64,000 bases of DNA. It comes from CAVQHY01 sp963712465. GTDB lineage: Bacteria > Actinomycetota > Thermoleophilia > Gaiellales > Gaiellaceae. Location of the stretch: positions 248,001-312,000 of the forward strand of contig CAVQHY010000006.1 in NCBI GenBank assembly GCA_963712465.1. Direction: 5' to 3'. The position numbers were made by a program, and so were the translations under genes. The notes beneath the pieces are model-generated. The model ran no database searches, was not told where the DNA came from, and saw only the letters and a list, made by a program, of their open reading frames with translations. Below, piece by piece: positions 16,567-24,730 of this stretch. How positions within the stretch are numbered: position 1 is the stretch's first letter; the number at the start of each line of letters is the position of its first letter.

Positions 16567-17765
16567 TCCCAGCGGATGTCGAGCGGAAGGCCCGGTGGGT
16601 GCTCGACACGCTCGGGGCGCGCGAGCTCGGCTTCGGCGACGACGTGCCCTACCGGGCGGAGTCCTGGGAGCGGATCGACCGAGGCGAGCGTCCGGTCGGC
16701 GATGATCTCGCCGAGGCCTTCTTCCACCTCGCGCGCCTCGAGGAGCGCGGCGCGGCGCGGGACCGGCACGGGAGATTCGCGGCGGCCTCGTCGTGCCTCG
16801 ACCCCCTCGACCCGCCGCTCGAGCGCCTCCGTGCCCGGCTCGGGGTCGAACCGCCACGCTGGTCGGGAGCGCGCTTCGCGATCGCGCTAAGCCACGACGT
16901 CGACACGCCCTGGCGCTGGACGCGGATCGGCGTGCGCGGGGCCGCCGCGCGCCTGAAGAGCCATGCCCGGTCCGGCCGTGGCGTCGCCGCCCTGCGTGAG
17001 GCGCGGGCGCTGACGGGCGTCCCCGCGCACAAGCTCCGACGCACCGACCCGAACTGGTCGTTCGAGCGGATCATGCGGGTGGAGGGGTCCAGGCTCGCGC
17101 GGTCGACGTTCTTCCTCATGGCCGGCCACCGCCATCCGGCGGACGGCGCGTCGCCCGACGCCTACGAGCGGCTTCGGCCGCGACTGGTCGAGACGATCCT
17201 CGCCGGCGGAGGCGAGATCGGCCTGCACGGCAGCTACACGTCCGCGGACGACGGCGATCGCCTGGCCCGAGAGAAGCACCGCCTCGAGGAGCTCGCCGGG
17301 ACGGTGCGGGGGCATCGCTATCACTATCTCCGGGTCGACCCGCACGCGAACCTCGCAGAGGTGGCGCGGGCGGGCCTCGTCTACGACAGCTCGCTCGGCT
17401 TCGCCGACGCGCCCGGCTTCCGCGCGGGGATCGCGCACCCCTTCCGGCCCTGGGACGTCCAGCGCGAAGCCCCACTCGACCTGGTCGAGATCCCGCTCGC
17501 CGCGATGGACGTGACCTTCAGCGAAGAGCAGTACCTCGGCCTCTCGGCCTCCGCGGCCGAGCGCCGGCTCCTCGACCTGGTCGACTGGGCCGCAGCGCAC
17601 GGCGGGGGCTTCTCCGTGCTCTGGCACACCGACCGCTACGACCCGGCCACCGCACGCGGCTGGGACCGGCTGTACCTGCGCGTCATGGACGCCGTCCGCC
17701 TTCGCGGGGGCGTGTGTCTTCCCGCCGGAGAGCTCGCCGAGGAGGCGGCCGCGTGGCTTCGGTAG
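16563..17765 (+). CDS. Polysaccharide deacetylase-like protein (CE4/NodB-related)
   Basis: A 400-residue protein beginning at GTG 16563 in a GTGA overlap. An N-terminal helical region of about 100 residues precedes the catalytic fold. FAIALSHDVDTPWRW has the metal-binding HD pair of the NodB motif (TFDD equivalent), GEIGLHGSYTS resembles the HxxxH/S zone, and FSVLWHTDRYDP near the C-terminus carries a late histidine. No signal peptide is obvious, so it may act on cytoplasmic, lipid-linked or nucleotide-linked substrate. It could remove N-acetyl groups from a hexosamine in the repeat unit. Confidence 0.78.
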   Translation: MIPADVERKARWVLDTLGARELGFGDDVPYRAESWERIDRGERPVGDDLAEAFFHLARLEERGAARDRHGRFAAASSCLDPLDPPLERLRARLGVEPPRWSGARFAIALSHDVDTPWRWTRIGVRGAAARLKSHARSGRGVAALREARALTGVPAHKLRRTDPNWSFERIMRVEGSRLARSTFFLMAGHRHPADGASPDAYERLRPRLVETILAGGGEIGLHGSYTSADDGDRLAREKHRLEELAGTVRGHRYHYLRVDPHANLAEVARAGLVYDSSLGFADAPGFRAGIAHPFRPWDVQREAPLDLVEIPLAAMDVTFSEEQYLGLSASAAERRLLDLVDWAAAHGGGFSVLWHTDRYDPATARGWDRLYLRVMDAVRLRGGVCLPAGELAEEAAAWLR

Positions 17766-19873
17766 CGGCCGCCCTCCCCGTGCCCCGAAGCGGTCTGCGC
17801 TTTCTCGGGGCCTGCGCCGTAGCGCCTGTGCTGCTCGGGATCTCACATCTGCTTCCCGCGGCGGGCGTCGGGCTCGGGATCCGCCTCGCGGCCGCCGCCG
17901 CCTGCGTCCTGCTCCTGCCCGGGGCGCTGCTGCTGCGCGCGATCGGCTGGCCCGAGTCTCCGGCCGTGGCCGTCGCGGGATCCCTCGCGCTCAGCCTCGG
18001 GATCGTGTTCGTCGCGATGAGCCTCACGTTCGCGGCGGGAGGATCGCTGTCGCTCGCGATCGCGGTCGTCGCGATCTTCTCGATCGCCGCAGCGATCCCG
18101 GCCGTCGCACAGGCGAGCCCGGTCGCGATCGACCGCGACGACGGCCTCGCCCTCGTCGGCGCCCTCGCCGCGGGGGCGGTCTTCGCGGGGGTCGTCTGGT
18201 GGGCGTCGCGGACGACCCTGTCCGGTGACGCACTCTTCCATGTTGCCCGCGCGCGGAAGCTCGAGGAGTTCGACGTGCTGTCGTCGGTCCGCACCGTGCG
18301 GGAGTTCGCCGACGGCGGCCTCCATCCCGGCTACGCGTTCCCGCTCTGGCACGGTGTGATCGCGCTCGTCGCGCGCTTCGCCTCGACCGACGTGGCCGAG
18401 GTCGTCAGGCACCTGAGCGCGATCCTCGTCCCACTCGCGTTCGCGGTCTGGTACGCGGCCGGCCGCTCGCTGTTCCGCTCCTGGGCCGCGGGTGTCGCGA
18501 CCCTGGCCGGCGCGGTTGCGCTGCTCGGGTTCTCCCGCGGCGGCATCGGCTCGTTCGAGCTCCTGTCCCTCCCGGCGAGCGCGGCCCGGGTCCTGCTCGT
18601 TCCGGCCGTACTCGCGCTGGCTTTCGCCCTGGCCCACGAGGAGCGCTGGAGCCTGGCGGCACCACTCGCCGCGGCGGCGCTCGCCCTGACGCTCACGCAC
18701 CCGACCTACGCGCTCTTCCTGGTGCTGCCGCTTGCCGCGTTTCTCGCCCTGCGCGCGGCGCTCGACCGGCACGACGTGGCCGCCCTCGTCCGGCTCGCCT
18801 ATCCGATCCCGGCGCTCGTCGTCCCCTTCGTCGGCTACACGCTCTGGATCCTGCCCGTCCTCAACTCGACGCTCGCCCGCGGGGAGGGCGACCGGGCTCG
18901 CGCGATCTCGCATTACGCCGGCCAGCTCGATGTCTCCGGCGACTCCGTCCGGCTCGCGCCCGAGGCGGTCGCGCGGGGAGGCGCGGCCGTCGTCGCGGCG
19001 CTGCTGGTCGTGCCCCTCGCAGGGCTGGCGGGGCGCCGGCTCTGGTCGTCCTACGTGCTCGCCGGAACGGTCTCGATCCTCACCGTTGCGCTGGTTCCCC
19101 AGCTGTTCACGCCGCTGTCCGACGCCGCCTCGATCTCGCAGGCGCGCCGGCTCGTCCTCTTCTTGCCGCTTGCCTTCTCGCTCGCCGGGGCGGCGCTGTT
19201 TTTGGGCCGACTCCGCTGGTGGGGGGTGGTCGCAGCCGTCCTGGCCGGCATCGGGCTCCAGCTCGCCTATCCGGGCGAGATCGGGTATCGCGTCGGCCAG
19301 GGGGGCCCGAGCTGGGCGGTGTGGATCGCACTCGGGGGCGGCGTTCTGGCGATCGCCTACGCTCTGTGGAGAAAGCCCGAGGGCCCGGCGCCGACCTGGT
19401 TTGCGGTGCTCGCCGCGTGTGCCTTCGTGCTGCCCCTCGCCGTTGCCGGCCTCGCCGACGCGAAGCGCGAGAGTCGTCCCGATCCGTACGCGCTCACGCC
19501 CGGGCTCACACGCGAGCTCCGTGCCCTCGACCGTCGCTCGATCGTCCTGTCCTGGCCGGAGACGTCCTACCGAATCGCCGCGGACGCTCCGGTCCGGATC
19601 GTCGCTGCTCCGCCGGCCCACGTCGCACGTACGAAGCTGAACCAGCCGTACAACCGTCGCCGCGACGTGCTGAAGTTCTTCTCCAGGCCGGGCGTCACCG
19701 CCGCGGACCGCAAGCAGATCCTGGACGACCGCTTCGTCGGCTGGGTCGTCGTCGACAAGACGCGCCGCTATCCGGCCGCATACCTCGACGGCAACCTCGA
19801 GAAGGTGTTCGAGGACGGCCGCTACATCCTCTACAAGGTGCCTCCCCCCGAAGACGAGGAGGGGGAGCCCTGA
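17753..19873 (+). CDS. Large polytopic membrane protein (GT-C-like)
   Basis: A 706-residue protein with roughly 14-16 hydrophobic segments, an early loop containing TLSGDALFHVARARKLEEF and a soluble C-terminal tail of about 130 residues. The first big loop with D and H resembles the catalytic loop of GT-C glycosyltransferases, which use polyprenyl-phosphate sugars outside the membrane, but the family match is weak. GTG 17753 is chosen as the start just before the first hydrophobic run; it overlaps the deacetylase by 13 bases. It could instead be a polymer-length or export component. Confidence 0.65.
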   Translation: MASVAAALPVPRSGLRFLGACAVAPVLLGISHLLPAAGVGLGIRLAAAAACVLLLPGALLLRAIGWPESPAVAVAGSLALSLGIVFVAMSLTFAAGGSLSLAIAVVAIFSIAAAIPAVAQASPVAIDRDDGLALVGALAAGAVFAGVVWWASRTTLSGDALFHVARARKLEEFDVLSSVRTVREFADGGLHPGYAFPLWHGVIALVARFASTDVAEVVRHLSAILVPLAFAVWYAAGRSLFRSWAAGVATLAGAVALLGFSRGGIGSFELLSLPASAARVLLVPAVLALAFALAHEERWSLAAPLAAAALALTLTHPTYALFLVLPLAAFLALRAALDRHDVAALVRLAYPIPALVVPFVGYTLWILPVLNSTLARGEGDRARAISHYAGQLDVSGDSVRLAPEAVARGGAAVVAALLVVPLAGLAGRRLWSSYVLAGTVSILTVALVPQLFTPLSDAASISQARRLVLFLPLAFSLAGAALFLGRLRWWGVVAAVLAGIGLQLAYPGEIGYRVGQGGPSWAVWIALGGGVLAIAYALWRKPEGPAPTWFAVLAACAFVLPLAVAGLADAKRESRPDPYALTPGLTRELRALDRRSIVLSWPETSYRIAADAPVRIVAAPPAHVARTKLNQPYNRRRDVLKFFSRPGVTAADRKQILDDRFVGWVVVDKTRRYPAAYLDGNLEKVFEDGRYILYKVPPPEDEEGEP

Positions 19874-20622
19874 CCCGGCTCGCCTTCAGACGCGCGCCGA
19901 GCGAGTACGACAGCACGTTCGTCGAGACGATGGCGGGTGCGTATCTCGAGCAGACGCCGTGGACACGGTTGCGGCTCTCGGCGGTGCGCGAGCTCGTGGC
20001 TCCCCGGCCGGGGGACCGCATCCTCGACCTCGGCTGCGCCGCAGGAGCCGTCTCGCACTTCCTCTCGACGTTCGGTTGCGAGACGGTTGGCGTTGACGCC
20101 GAGCCGCTCGCGATCGACACCGCCCGCGCGCTCTTTCCCGGGCTCGCGTTCGAGGTTGCGGACGTCACCGACCTCCCCTTTCCGGACGCATCGTTCGACA
20201 AGGCGGTCGCCGCCGATCTCGTCGAGCATCTCGAGGACCCCGCCTTCCGCTCGCTGCTGCTCGAGACGAGCCGCGTGCTCGTCCCCGGCGGGACGCTCTC
20301 GATCTACACGCCGAATCCGGCACACGCGATCGAGCGGCTGAAGGAGCGCGATCTCCTGCTCGCGCGCAACCCGACCCACGTCGGCCTTCGCGGGGAGGAC
20401 GAGCTTCGCGCGGCGGTCGAGGCCTCGGGCCTCGTGGTCGAGCGGCTCGAGTGGCGTTCGAGCTTCGTCCCCGGGCTCTCGGCGGTCGAGCGGCTGCTCG
20501 GATCGCGCATGGGACTCCTCCGCTACCGACTCTGCCTTCGAGCTCTCAACCCCACTGGACTCCCACCACCCCACCCCCGCGGCCCCGGGGAGTCCCACCC
20601 GCCCTCACGCGACCCCACGTGA
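19870..20622 (+). CDS. SAM-dependent methyltransferase (class I), probable CTG start
   Basis: A 250-residue protein if it starts at CTG 19870, which forms a CTGA overlap with the previous stop. No in-frame ATG, GTG or TTG lies nearby until ATG 19930, which would cut off conserved-looking N-terminal residues (EYDSTFVETM). Motif I is ILDLGCAAGAVSHFL, followed by VGVDAEPLAID, VADVTDLPFPDASFD and the LVEHLEDP motif typical of Methyltransf_11. The C-terminal 25 residues are proline-rich and low in complexity. It probably methylates a sugar hydroxyl or the chain end. Confidence 0.78.
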   Translation: MTRLAFRRAPSEYDSTFVETMAGAYLEQTPWTRLRLSAVRELVAPRPGDRILDLGCAAGAVSHFLSTFGCETVGVDAEPLAIDTARALFPGLAFEVADVTDLPFPDASFDKAVAADLVEHLEDPAFRSLLLETSRVLVPGGTLSIYTPNPAHAIERLKERDLLLARNPTHVGLRGEDELRAAVEASGLVVERLEWRSSFVPGLSAVERLLGSRMGLLRYRLCLRALNPTGLPPPHPRGPGESHPPSRDPT

Positions 20623-21566
20623 GGCTCACGGCCATCGTCCCGGCGACCGATCGGCCGCCGACGCTCGCCCGGTGCCTCGCCGGCATCGGCGAGGCGGCCG
20701 AGCCTCCCGAGCAGCTGATCCTCGTCGAGGAGCCGGCCGGACTCGGCCCTGCCGCGGCTCGCAACCTCGCGGCGCGCGCCGCCGAGGGCGACGTGCTCGT
20801 CTTCGTCGACTCGGACGTGGTCGTCCACGAGGACGCGTTCGCGCGGCTCCGGGCGGCCTTTGCCCGCGACGACCACCTGGACGCGATCTTCGGCGCCTAC
20901 GACGACGATCCACCCGCTCCGGGAGCCGTCTCGGGCTTTCGCAACCTGCTCCATCACCACGTCCACGCGGTCTCGGCCGGCCCGGCGGAGACGTTCTGGG
21001 CCGGCCTCGGTGCGATCCGCCGGAGCGCGTTCCTCGACGCCTCGGGCTTCGACGAGGAGCGCTACCCGTCGGCGTCGATCGAGGACGTCGAGCTCGGCGT
21101 GCGCCTGTCGGCCAGGGGGGCGAGGATCGTGCTCGACCCGGCCGTGAGCGGCACCCACCTGAAGTCCTGGACGCTCCGGCAGATGGTCGCGACGGATTTC
21201 GCCCGCCGAGGCGTCCCTTGGGTCGAGCTCCTCGCCGAGCGCGGCGGCTCGACCGCGCTCAACCTCGGCTGGCGCCACCGGGGGAGCGCGGCGGCCTCCG
21301 TCCTCCTCGGAGCCTCGGTACTCGCACGCCGCCCACGCGCCGCCGCCCTTGCAGTCGCGGTGCTGGTCGCGCTCAATCGCGGCTTCTACGTCCTGCTCTA
21401 CCGGCGGCGCGGCGGCATGCAGGCGGTGGCCGGCCTGGGCCTGCACGTCGTGCATCACCTCACCGGAGCGGCCGCGATCCCCGTCGGCCTCGCGCGAGCC
21501 TCGACCCGGCGGTCGCCGCGAAGGTCTCGGCGACCCGGTACCGGTCGAGCCGCGTCGCCGGGCTGA
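20619..21566 (+). CDS. Glycosyltransferase family 2 with C-terminal hydrophobic region
   Basis: A 315-residue protein starting at GTG 20619 (GTGA overlap). It has LTAIVPATDRPPTLARCL, LGPAAARNLAARAAEGDVLVFVDSDVVVHEDA with the DXD near residue 65, and the acceptor-side FDEERYPSASIEDVELGVRL. A C-terminal stretch has two hydrophobic segments (about 225-260 and 275-300), followed by an Arg-rich tail. It may add a sugar to a membrane-bound acceptor. Its stop is followed by 87 bases with the promoter of the ABC permease. Confidence 0.82.
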   Translation: MRLTAIVPATDRPPTLARCLAGIGEAAEPPEQLILVEEPAGLGPAAARNLAARAAEGDVLVFVDSDVVVHEDAFARLRAAFARDDHLDAIFGAYDDDPPAPGAVSGFRNLLHHHVHAVSAGPAETFWAGLGAIRRSAFLDASGFDEERYPSASIEDVELGVRLSARGARIVLDPAVSGTHLKSWTLRQMVATDFARRGVPWVELLAERGGSTALNLGWRHRGSAAASVLLGASVLARRPRAAALAVAVLVALNRGFYVLLYRRRGGMQAVAGLGLHVVHHLTGAAAIPVGLARASTRRSPRRSRRPGTGRAASPG

Positions 21567-21639
21567 TCCCGCCGGCGGCCCTCGTCGACAGGCGTCCTCC
21601 CGCGCGGAACTTCGCGAGCATGCCCGGCGGCGGCTTCCG

Positions 21640-21645
21640 TATCAT
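21640..21645 (+). promoter_or_regulatory. -10 element TATCAT for the first ABC exporter
   Basis: TATCAT is 8 bases before GTG 21654 with no Shine-Dalgarno sequence in between. It gives the export genes their own leaderless promoter after the long operon. Confidence 0.5.
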
Positions 21646-21653
21646 CCGGGCGC

Positions 21654-22478
21654 GTGATCGACGTCGCCTCCGACCGACCGGCGCCTGCGAAGACGGTGCG
21701 TGGTCGACCTCGGCGCACCCGACTCGTCCGCGTGCGCGACACGATCGTCGTTCTGACGCAATCCGACCTGCGCGCCCGCTACGGCCGGGGGCCCTGGCGA
21801 CTGCTCAAGTGGCTGCTGGATCCCTTCGCCGCAGTCGGGATCTACCTGTTGCTCGTCGTCTTCGTGCTCGACCGGGCCGGGCCGTCGCCGGGACTCAGCC
21901 TCGCCTGCGCGGTCGTTCCCTTCCAGATCGTGATGATGGCGGTCGTCAGCGGCATGGGCGCCGTCACGCTCAGGCGGTCGATCATCCTCAACATGCGCTT
22001 CGATCGCACGCTGATCCCGATCGCGTCCGTCGTGACCGAGTCGATCGCGTTCGCCTCGAGCTTCCTGCTGATCGTGCTGATGATGATCGTCTACGGCGTC
22101 GCGCCGACGATCGCGGTGCTCTGGCTTCCGCTCGTGGTCGCGTGCACGCTCGTCTTCTCGGTGGCGCTCGCGTATCCCGCCGCGCTCGTGGGAGTCTGGT
22201 TCGCCGACCTGCGCGTGTTCGCCGCAAGCTTCATGCGCACGCTCTTCTTCGTCTCGTCCGGGCTGATCCCGCTTGCCCTCGTGTCCGAGCCGGCGGCCAC
22301 GCTGCTCAAGCTCAACCCGCTGACCGGGCTCTTCGAGGCCTATCGCGACGTGCTTCTGTACGGGGAGCGCCCCGCCGCGTGGGAGCTCCTGATCCCGCTG
22401 GGATTCGCCGCCGCCCTGCTCGCGATCTTCCTCCCGATGTTTCGCCGCGAGCAAAGCCAGTTCGCGAAGGTCGTCTAG
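21654..22478 (+). CDS. ABC-2 type polysaccharide exporter permease (Wzm-like)
   Basis: A 274-residue membrane protein with about six helices after a basic cytoplasmic tail. LTQSDLRARYGRGPWRLLKWLLDPFAAVGIYLL is the N-terminal elbow region of Wzm/TagG proteins; the C-terminal part has LNPLTGLFEAYRDVLLYGE, a recognised pattern in these permeases. It should pair with the ATPase at 22492 and export a finished lipid-linked glycan. GTG 21654 is set by the TATCAT box. Another, clearly different Wzm is at 26657. Confidence 0.85.
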   Translation: MIDVASDRPAPAKTVRGRPRRTRLVRVRDTIVVLTQSDLRARYGRGPWRLLKWLLDPFAAVGIYLLLVVFVLDRAGPSPGLSLACAVVPFQIVMMAVVSGMGAVTLRRSIILNMRFDRTLIPIASVVTESIAFASSFLLIVLMMIVYGVAPTIAVLWLPLVVACTLVFSVALAYPAALVGVWFADLRVFAASFMRTLFFVSSGLIPLALVSEPAATLLKLNPLTGLFEAYRDVLLYGERPAAWELLIPLGFAAALLAIFLPMFRREQSQFAKVV

Positions 22479-22491
22479 TGACGGAGCACTA

Positions 22492-23223
22492 GTGGAGCAC
22501 CAGCCGGGCGCGGCCTCGATCCGGGCGGAGGCGCTCGGCGTCCGCTTTCTGTTCGATCACGACCGGGAGGTCGTAACCCCCACGATCGCCCGGCTCCACC
22601 GGCGCGGAACGGAAACCTGGGGCCTGGCGGACGTCTCGTTCGAGCTCGGCCCGGGCGAGGCGGTCGCGCTGCTCGGTGCGAGCGGTGCGGGCAAGACGAC
22701 CCTGCTCAGGGTGATCGCAGGCGTGCTCGTTCCTGACGCAGGTCGCATCGATGTCCGCGGCCGGGTCGGCTCGCTCCTCTCGATCGATGCGGGGCTGATG
22801 GGCCGACTGACCGGGCGGGAGAACTCGAGCCTGCTCGGCGTGCTCGCCGGGATGAGCCGGAGCGAATCCAGAGACGCTCTCGACTCGATGAAGGAGCGAA
22901 GCCGGCTAGGCGACGCGTTCGAGCGGCCGGTCTCGAGCTACTCGCAGGGCATGCGCGCGCGGCTCGGGTTCGCGGTCGCCGAGGAGACGGGCCCGACCAT
23001 CCTGCTGCTGGACGAGGTGCACGAGGCGCTCGACCACGAGTTCCGGGCGGTCGTCGCCGAGCGGGCCGCAGGGATCGTGGCCGCGGGGGGCATCGTCGTC
23101 GCCGCCGGCCATGACCACCCGCTCCTGGAGAGCCTCTGCACCAGGGCGTTGCTGATCGACGAGGGACGGCTTCACCGCGACGGTGCGTTCGGCGCCGTGC
23201 AGCGCGCCTACCTCGAGGCCTGA
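22492..23223 (+). CDS. ABC exporter ATP-binding protein (Wzt-like, no C-terminal domain)
   Basis: A 243-residue ATPase. Walker A is GASGAGKTT (about residues 62-70), the signature motif is SSYSQGM, Walker B is ILLLDEVHEALD and the H-loop histidine lies in AAGHDHP. Wzt-type insertions near the start (FLFDHDREVVTP) fit the polysaccharide exporter group. At 243 residues it lacks the carbohydrate-binding C-terminal domain found on the ATPase at 27481. Start GTG 22492 is 5 bases after GGAG in the GGAGCACTA module. It overlaps nothing and converges on the FAD gene. Confidence 0.87.
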   Translation: MEHQPGAASIRAEALGVRFLFDHDREVVTPTIARLHRRGTETWGLADVSFELGPGEAVALLGASGAGKTTLLRVIAGVLVPDAGRIDVRGRVGSLLSIDAGLMGRLTGRENSSLLGVLAGMSRSESRDALDSMKERSRLGDAFERPVSSYSQGMRARLGFAVAEETGPTILLLDEVHEALDHEFRAVVAERAAGIVAAGGIVVAAGHDHPLLESLCTRALLIDEGRLHRDGAFGAVQRAYLEA

Positions 23224-23236
23224 ACGCTTCCGGGGC

Positions 23237-24715
23237 TTACGAGGCGCGGCGAAGGGGGACGGGCTCGAGCTCGAGAACGTCGCCGACCAGCTCGCCCTCC
23301 TCGAGGTACACCTCGTCGGTGTTGACTGACCAGACATCCCGGCGGGCTCCGTCGAGCAGGTTGAGCATCCCGAGGATCCCCGTCCACATCGAGTGATCCT
23401 GGTTGTTGTAGCGGTGGAGCCCGTTTCGGCCGCACGGCTCGAGGTTCTCGAACCGCCCGAGGTAGGCACGGATCGTCTCCACGGCAGCTGGGTAGGCACC
23501 GTCGTACATCGGATATGCCCGCGGAACCCGGATCTTGAGCCCGCCGGTCACCCGCCCGGGGTCGATCAGCCCGATCCCGGCGAGCTCGTCGCGGGCGAGC
23601 TCGACGGCACGCTCCTCCGGAAGCTCCCAGATCTCGTCGCCCTGGAAGCAGAAGTACTCGACACCGAGACACGTCGTGCCCGGCCTGACCATGCTCTCGC
23701 TCCAGGCGCCGAAGTTCTGCACCCGGCCGGCGCGCGTGCCCGGGTCGTGGAGGTAGATCCAGTTGTCGGGGAACGGGCGCTGCTCGTCGGTCGCGAGGGC
23801 GACGACCACGAGGTCGCGGTAGCGCAGGGCCCGCGCCGCCGCCCGAACCTGCTCGGGTGCCGCGGGCTCGAGCCCGAGCACGAGCTCGGCGAGCGGGATG
23901 CTCGAGAGGACGCCGTCGACCGCCAGCACTCGTCGCTCCCCGCCGGACTCGACCACGACCTCGGCGATCCGGCGGCCGTCGTGGCGAAGGGCGACGCAGC
24001 GCTCCTCCAGCTGAACCGGCACCCCTCCCTCCTCGACCTGCCAGCAAAACGCCTCCCACATCTGTCCCGGCCCCAGCCGCGGGTAGCGGAACTCCTCGAT
24101 CAGCGTCGTCACGTGCTCGCGCCGGAGCCCGAGGATCGTCAGCACAGCCTTGAACAGCGAGAAGTTCTTGATTCGCTGTGCGGCCCACTCGGCACGGATC
24201 TCCGAGCCGGGGATCCCCCACACCTTCTCCGTGTAGGACTTGAAGAACGTCTCGTAGAGGCGGTGCCCGAAGCGGGCGGTGACCCACTCCTCGAACGTGT
24301 CCTGCCCGCGGGGCGGGCGGATGCGGCTCCGGAGATACGAGAGGGCACAGCGGGTCGACTCGACGAAGCCGAGCCGTCTCACGACGTCCTTCGCCGTGAG
24401 CGGGTAGTCGAAGAACTGCCCGCCGTAGAAGATCCGGGAGAGGCGGGGCCGCGTGAGCAGCTCGTCTCCGAGCACCCGTTCCCACAGCTGCTCGACCGGC
24501 CGGAGCTTCGTGAAGAAGCGATGGCCGCCCAGGTCGCAGCGGTACCCGTCGAACTCGACCGTCCGGGCGATGCCGCCGACAACCGCATCGGCCTCGAGCA
24601 CGATCCCCCGCTCCCCGAGTTGTGCGAGCACGTATGCGCCGCTGAGCCCTGCCGGCCCGGCGCCGAGGACGGCGATGCCGACCGACTCGCTGCTCGTCTG
24701 CACTCGTCCCGGCAC
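23237..24715 (-). CDS. FAD/NAD(P)-dependent oxidoreductase (UDP-galactopyranose mutase/HemY-like)
   Basis: A 492-residue flavoprotein. The FAD-binding Rossmann motif is VLGAGPAGLSGAYVLAQLG near residue 15, followed by VVGGIARTVEFDGYRCDLGGHRFFTK, a pattern of the amine-oxidase-like group to which UDP-galactopyranose mutase-type and protoporphyrinogen-oxidase-like proteins belong. FFKSYTEKVWG and SVNTDEVYLEEG near the end are typical of the members seen in glycan loci. It could redox-modify or isomerise a nucleotide-sugar. GTG 24715 is 9 bases after TAGAGT. No close identity can be claimed. Confidence 0.75.
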   Translation of the reverse strand: MPGRVQTSSESVGIAVLGAGPAGLSGAYVLAQLGERGIVLEADAVVGGIARTVEFDGYRCDLGGHRFFTKLRPVEQLWERVLGDELLTRPRLSRIFYGGQFFDYPLTAKDVVRRLGFVESTRCALSYLRSRIRPPRGQDTFEEWVTARFGHRLYETFFKSYTEKVWGIPGSEIRAEWAAQRIKNFSLFKAVLTILGLRREHVTTLIEEFRYPRLGPGQMWEAFCWQVEEGGVPVQLEERCVALRHDGRRIAEVVVESGGERRVLAVDGVLSSIPLAELVLGLEPAAPEQVRAAARALRYRDLVVVALATDEQRPFPDNWIYLHDPGTRAGRVQNFGAWSESMVRPGTTCLGVEYFCFQGDEIWELPEERAVELARDELAGIGLIDPGRVTGGLKIRVPRAYPMYDGAYPAAVETIRAYLGRFENLEPCGRNGLHRYNNQDHSMWTGILGMLNLLDGARRDVWSVNTDEVYLEEGELVGDVLELEPVPLRRAS

Positions 24716-24724
24716 GAGGGCCGT

Positions 24725-24730
24725 ACTCTA
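24725..24730 (-). promoter_or_regulatory. -10 element TAGAGT built on the preceding stop codon
   Basis: The TAG stop of the gene at 24728-26155 forms the first three bases of TAGAGT (24730-24725, minus), 9 bases before GTG 24715. This repeats the arrangement at 8366-8371. Confidence 0.5.
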
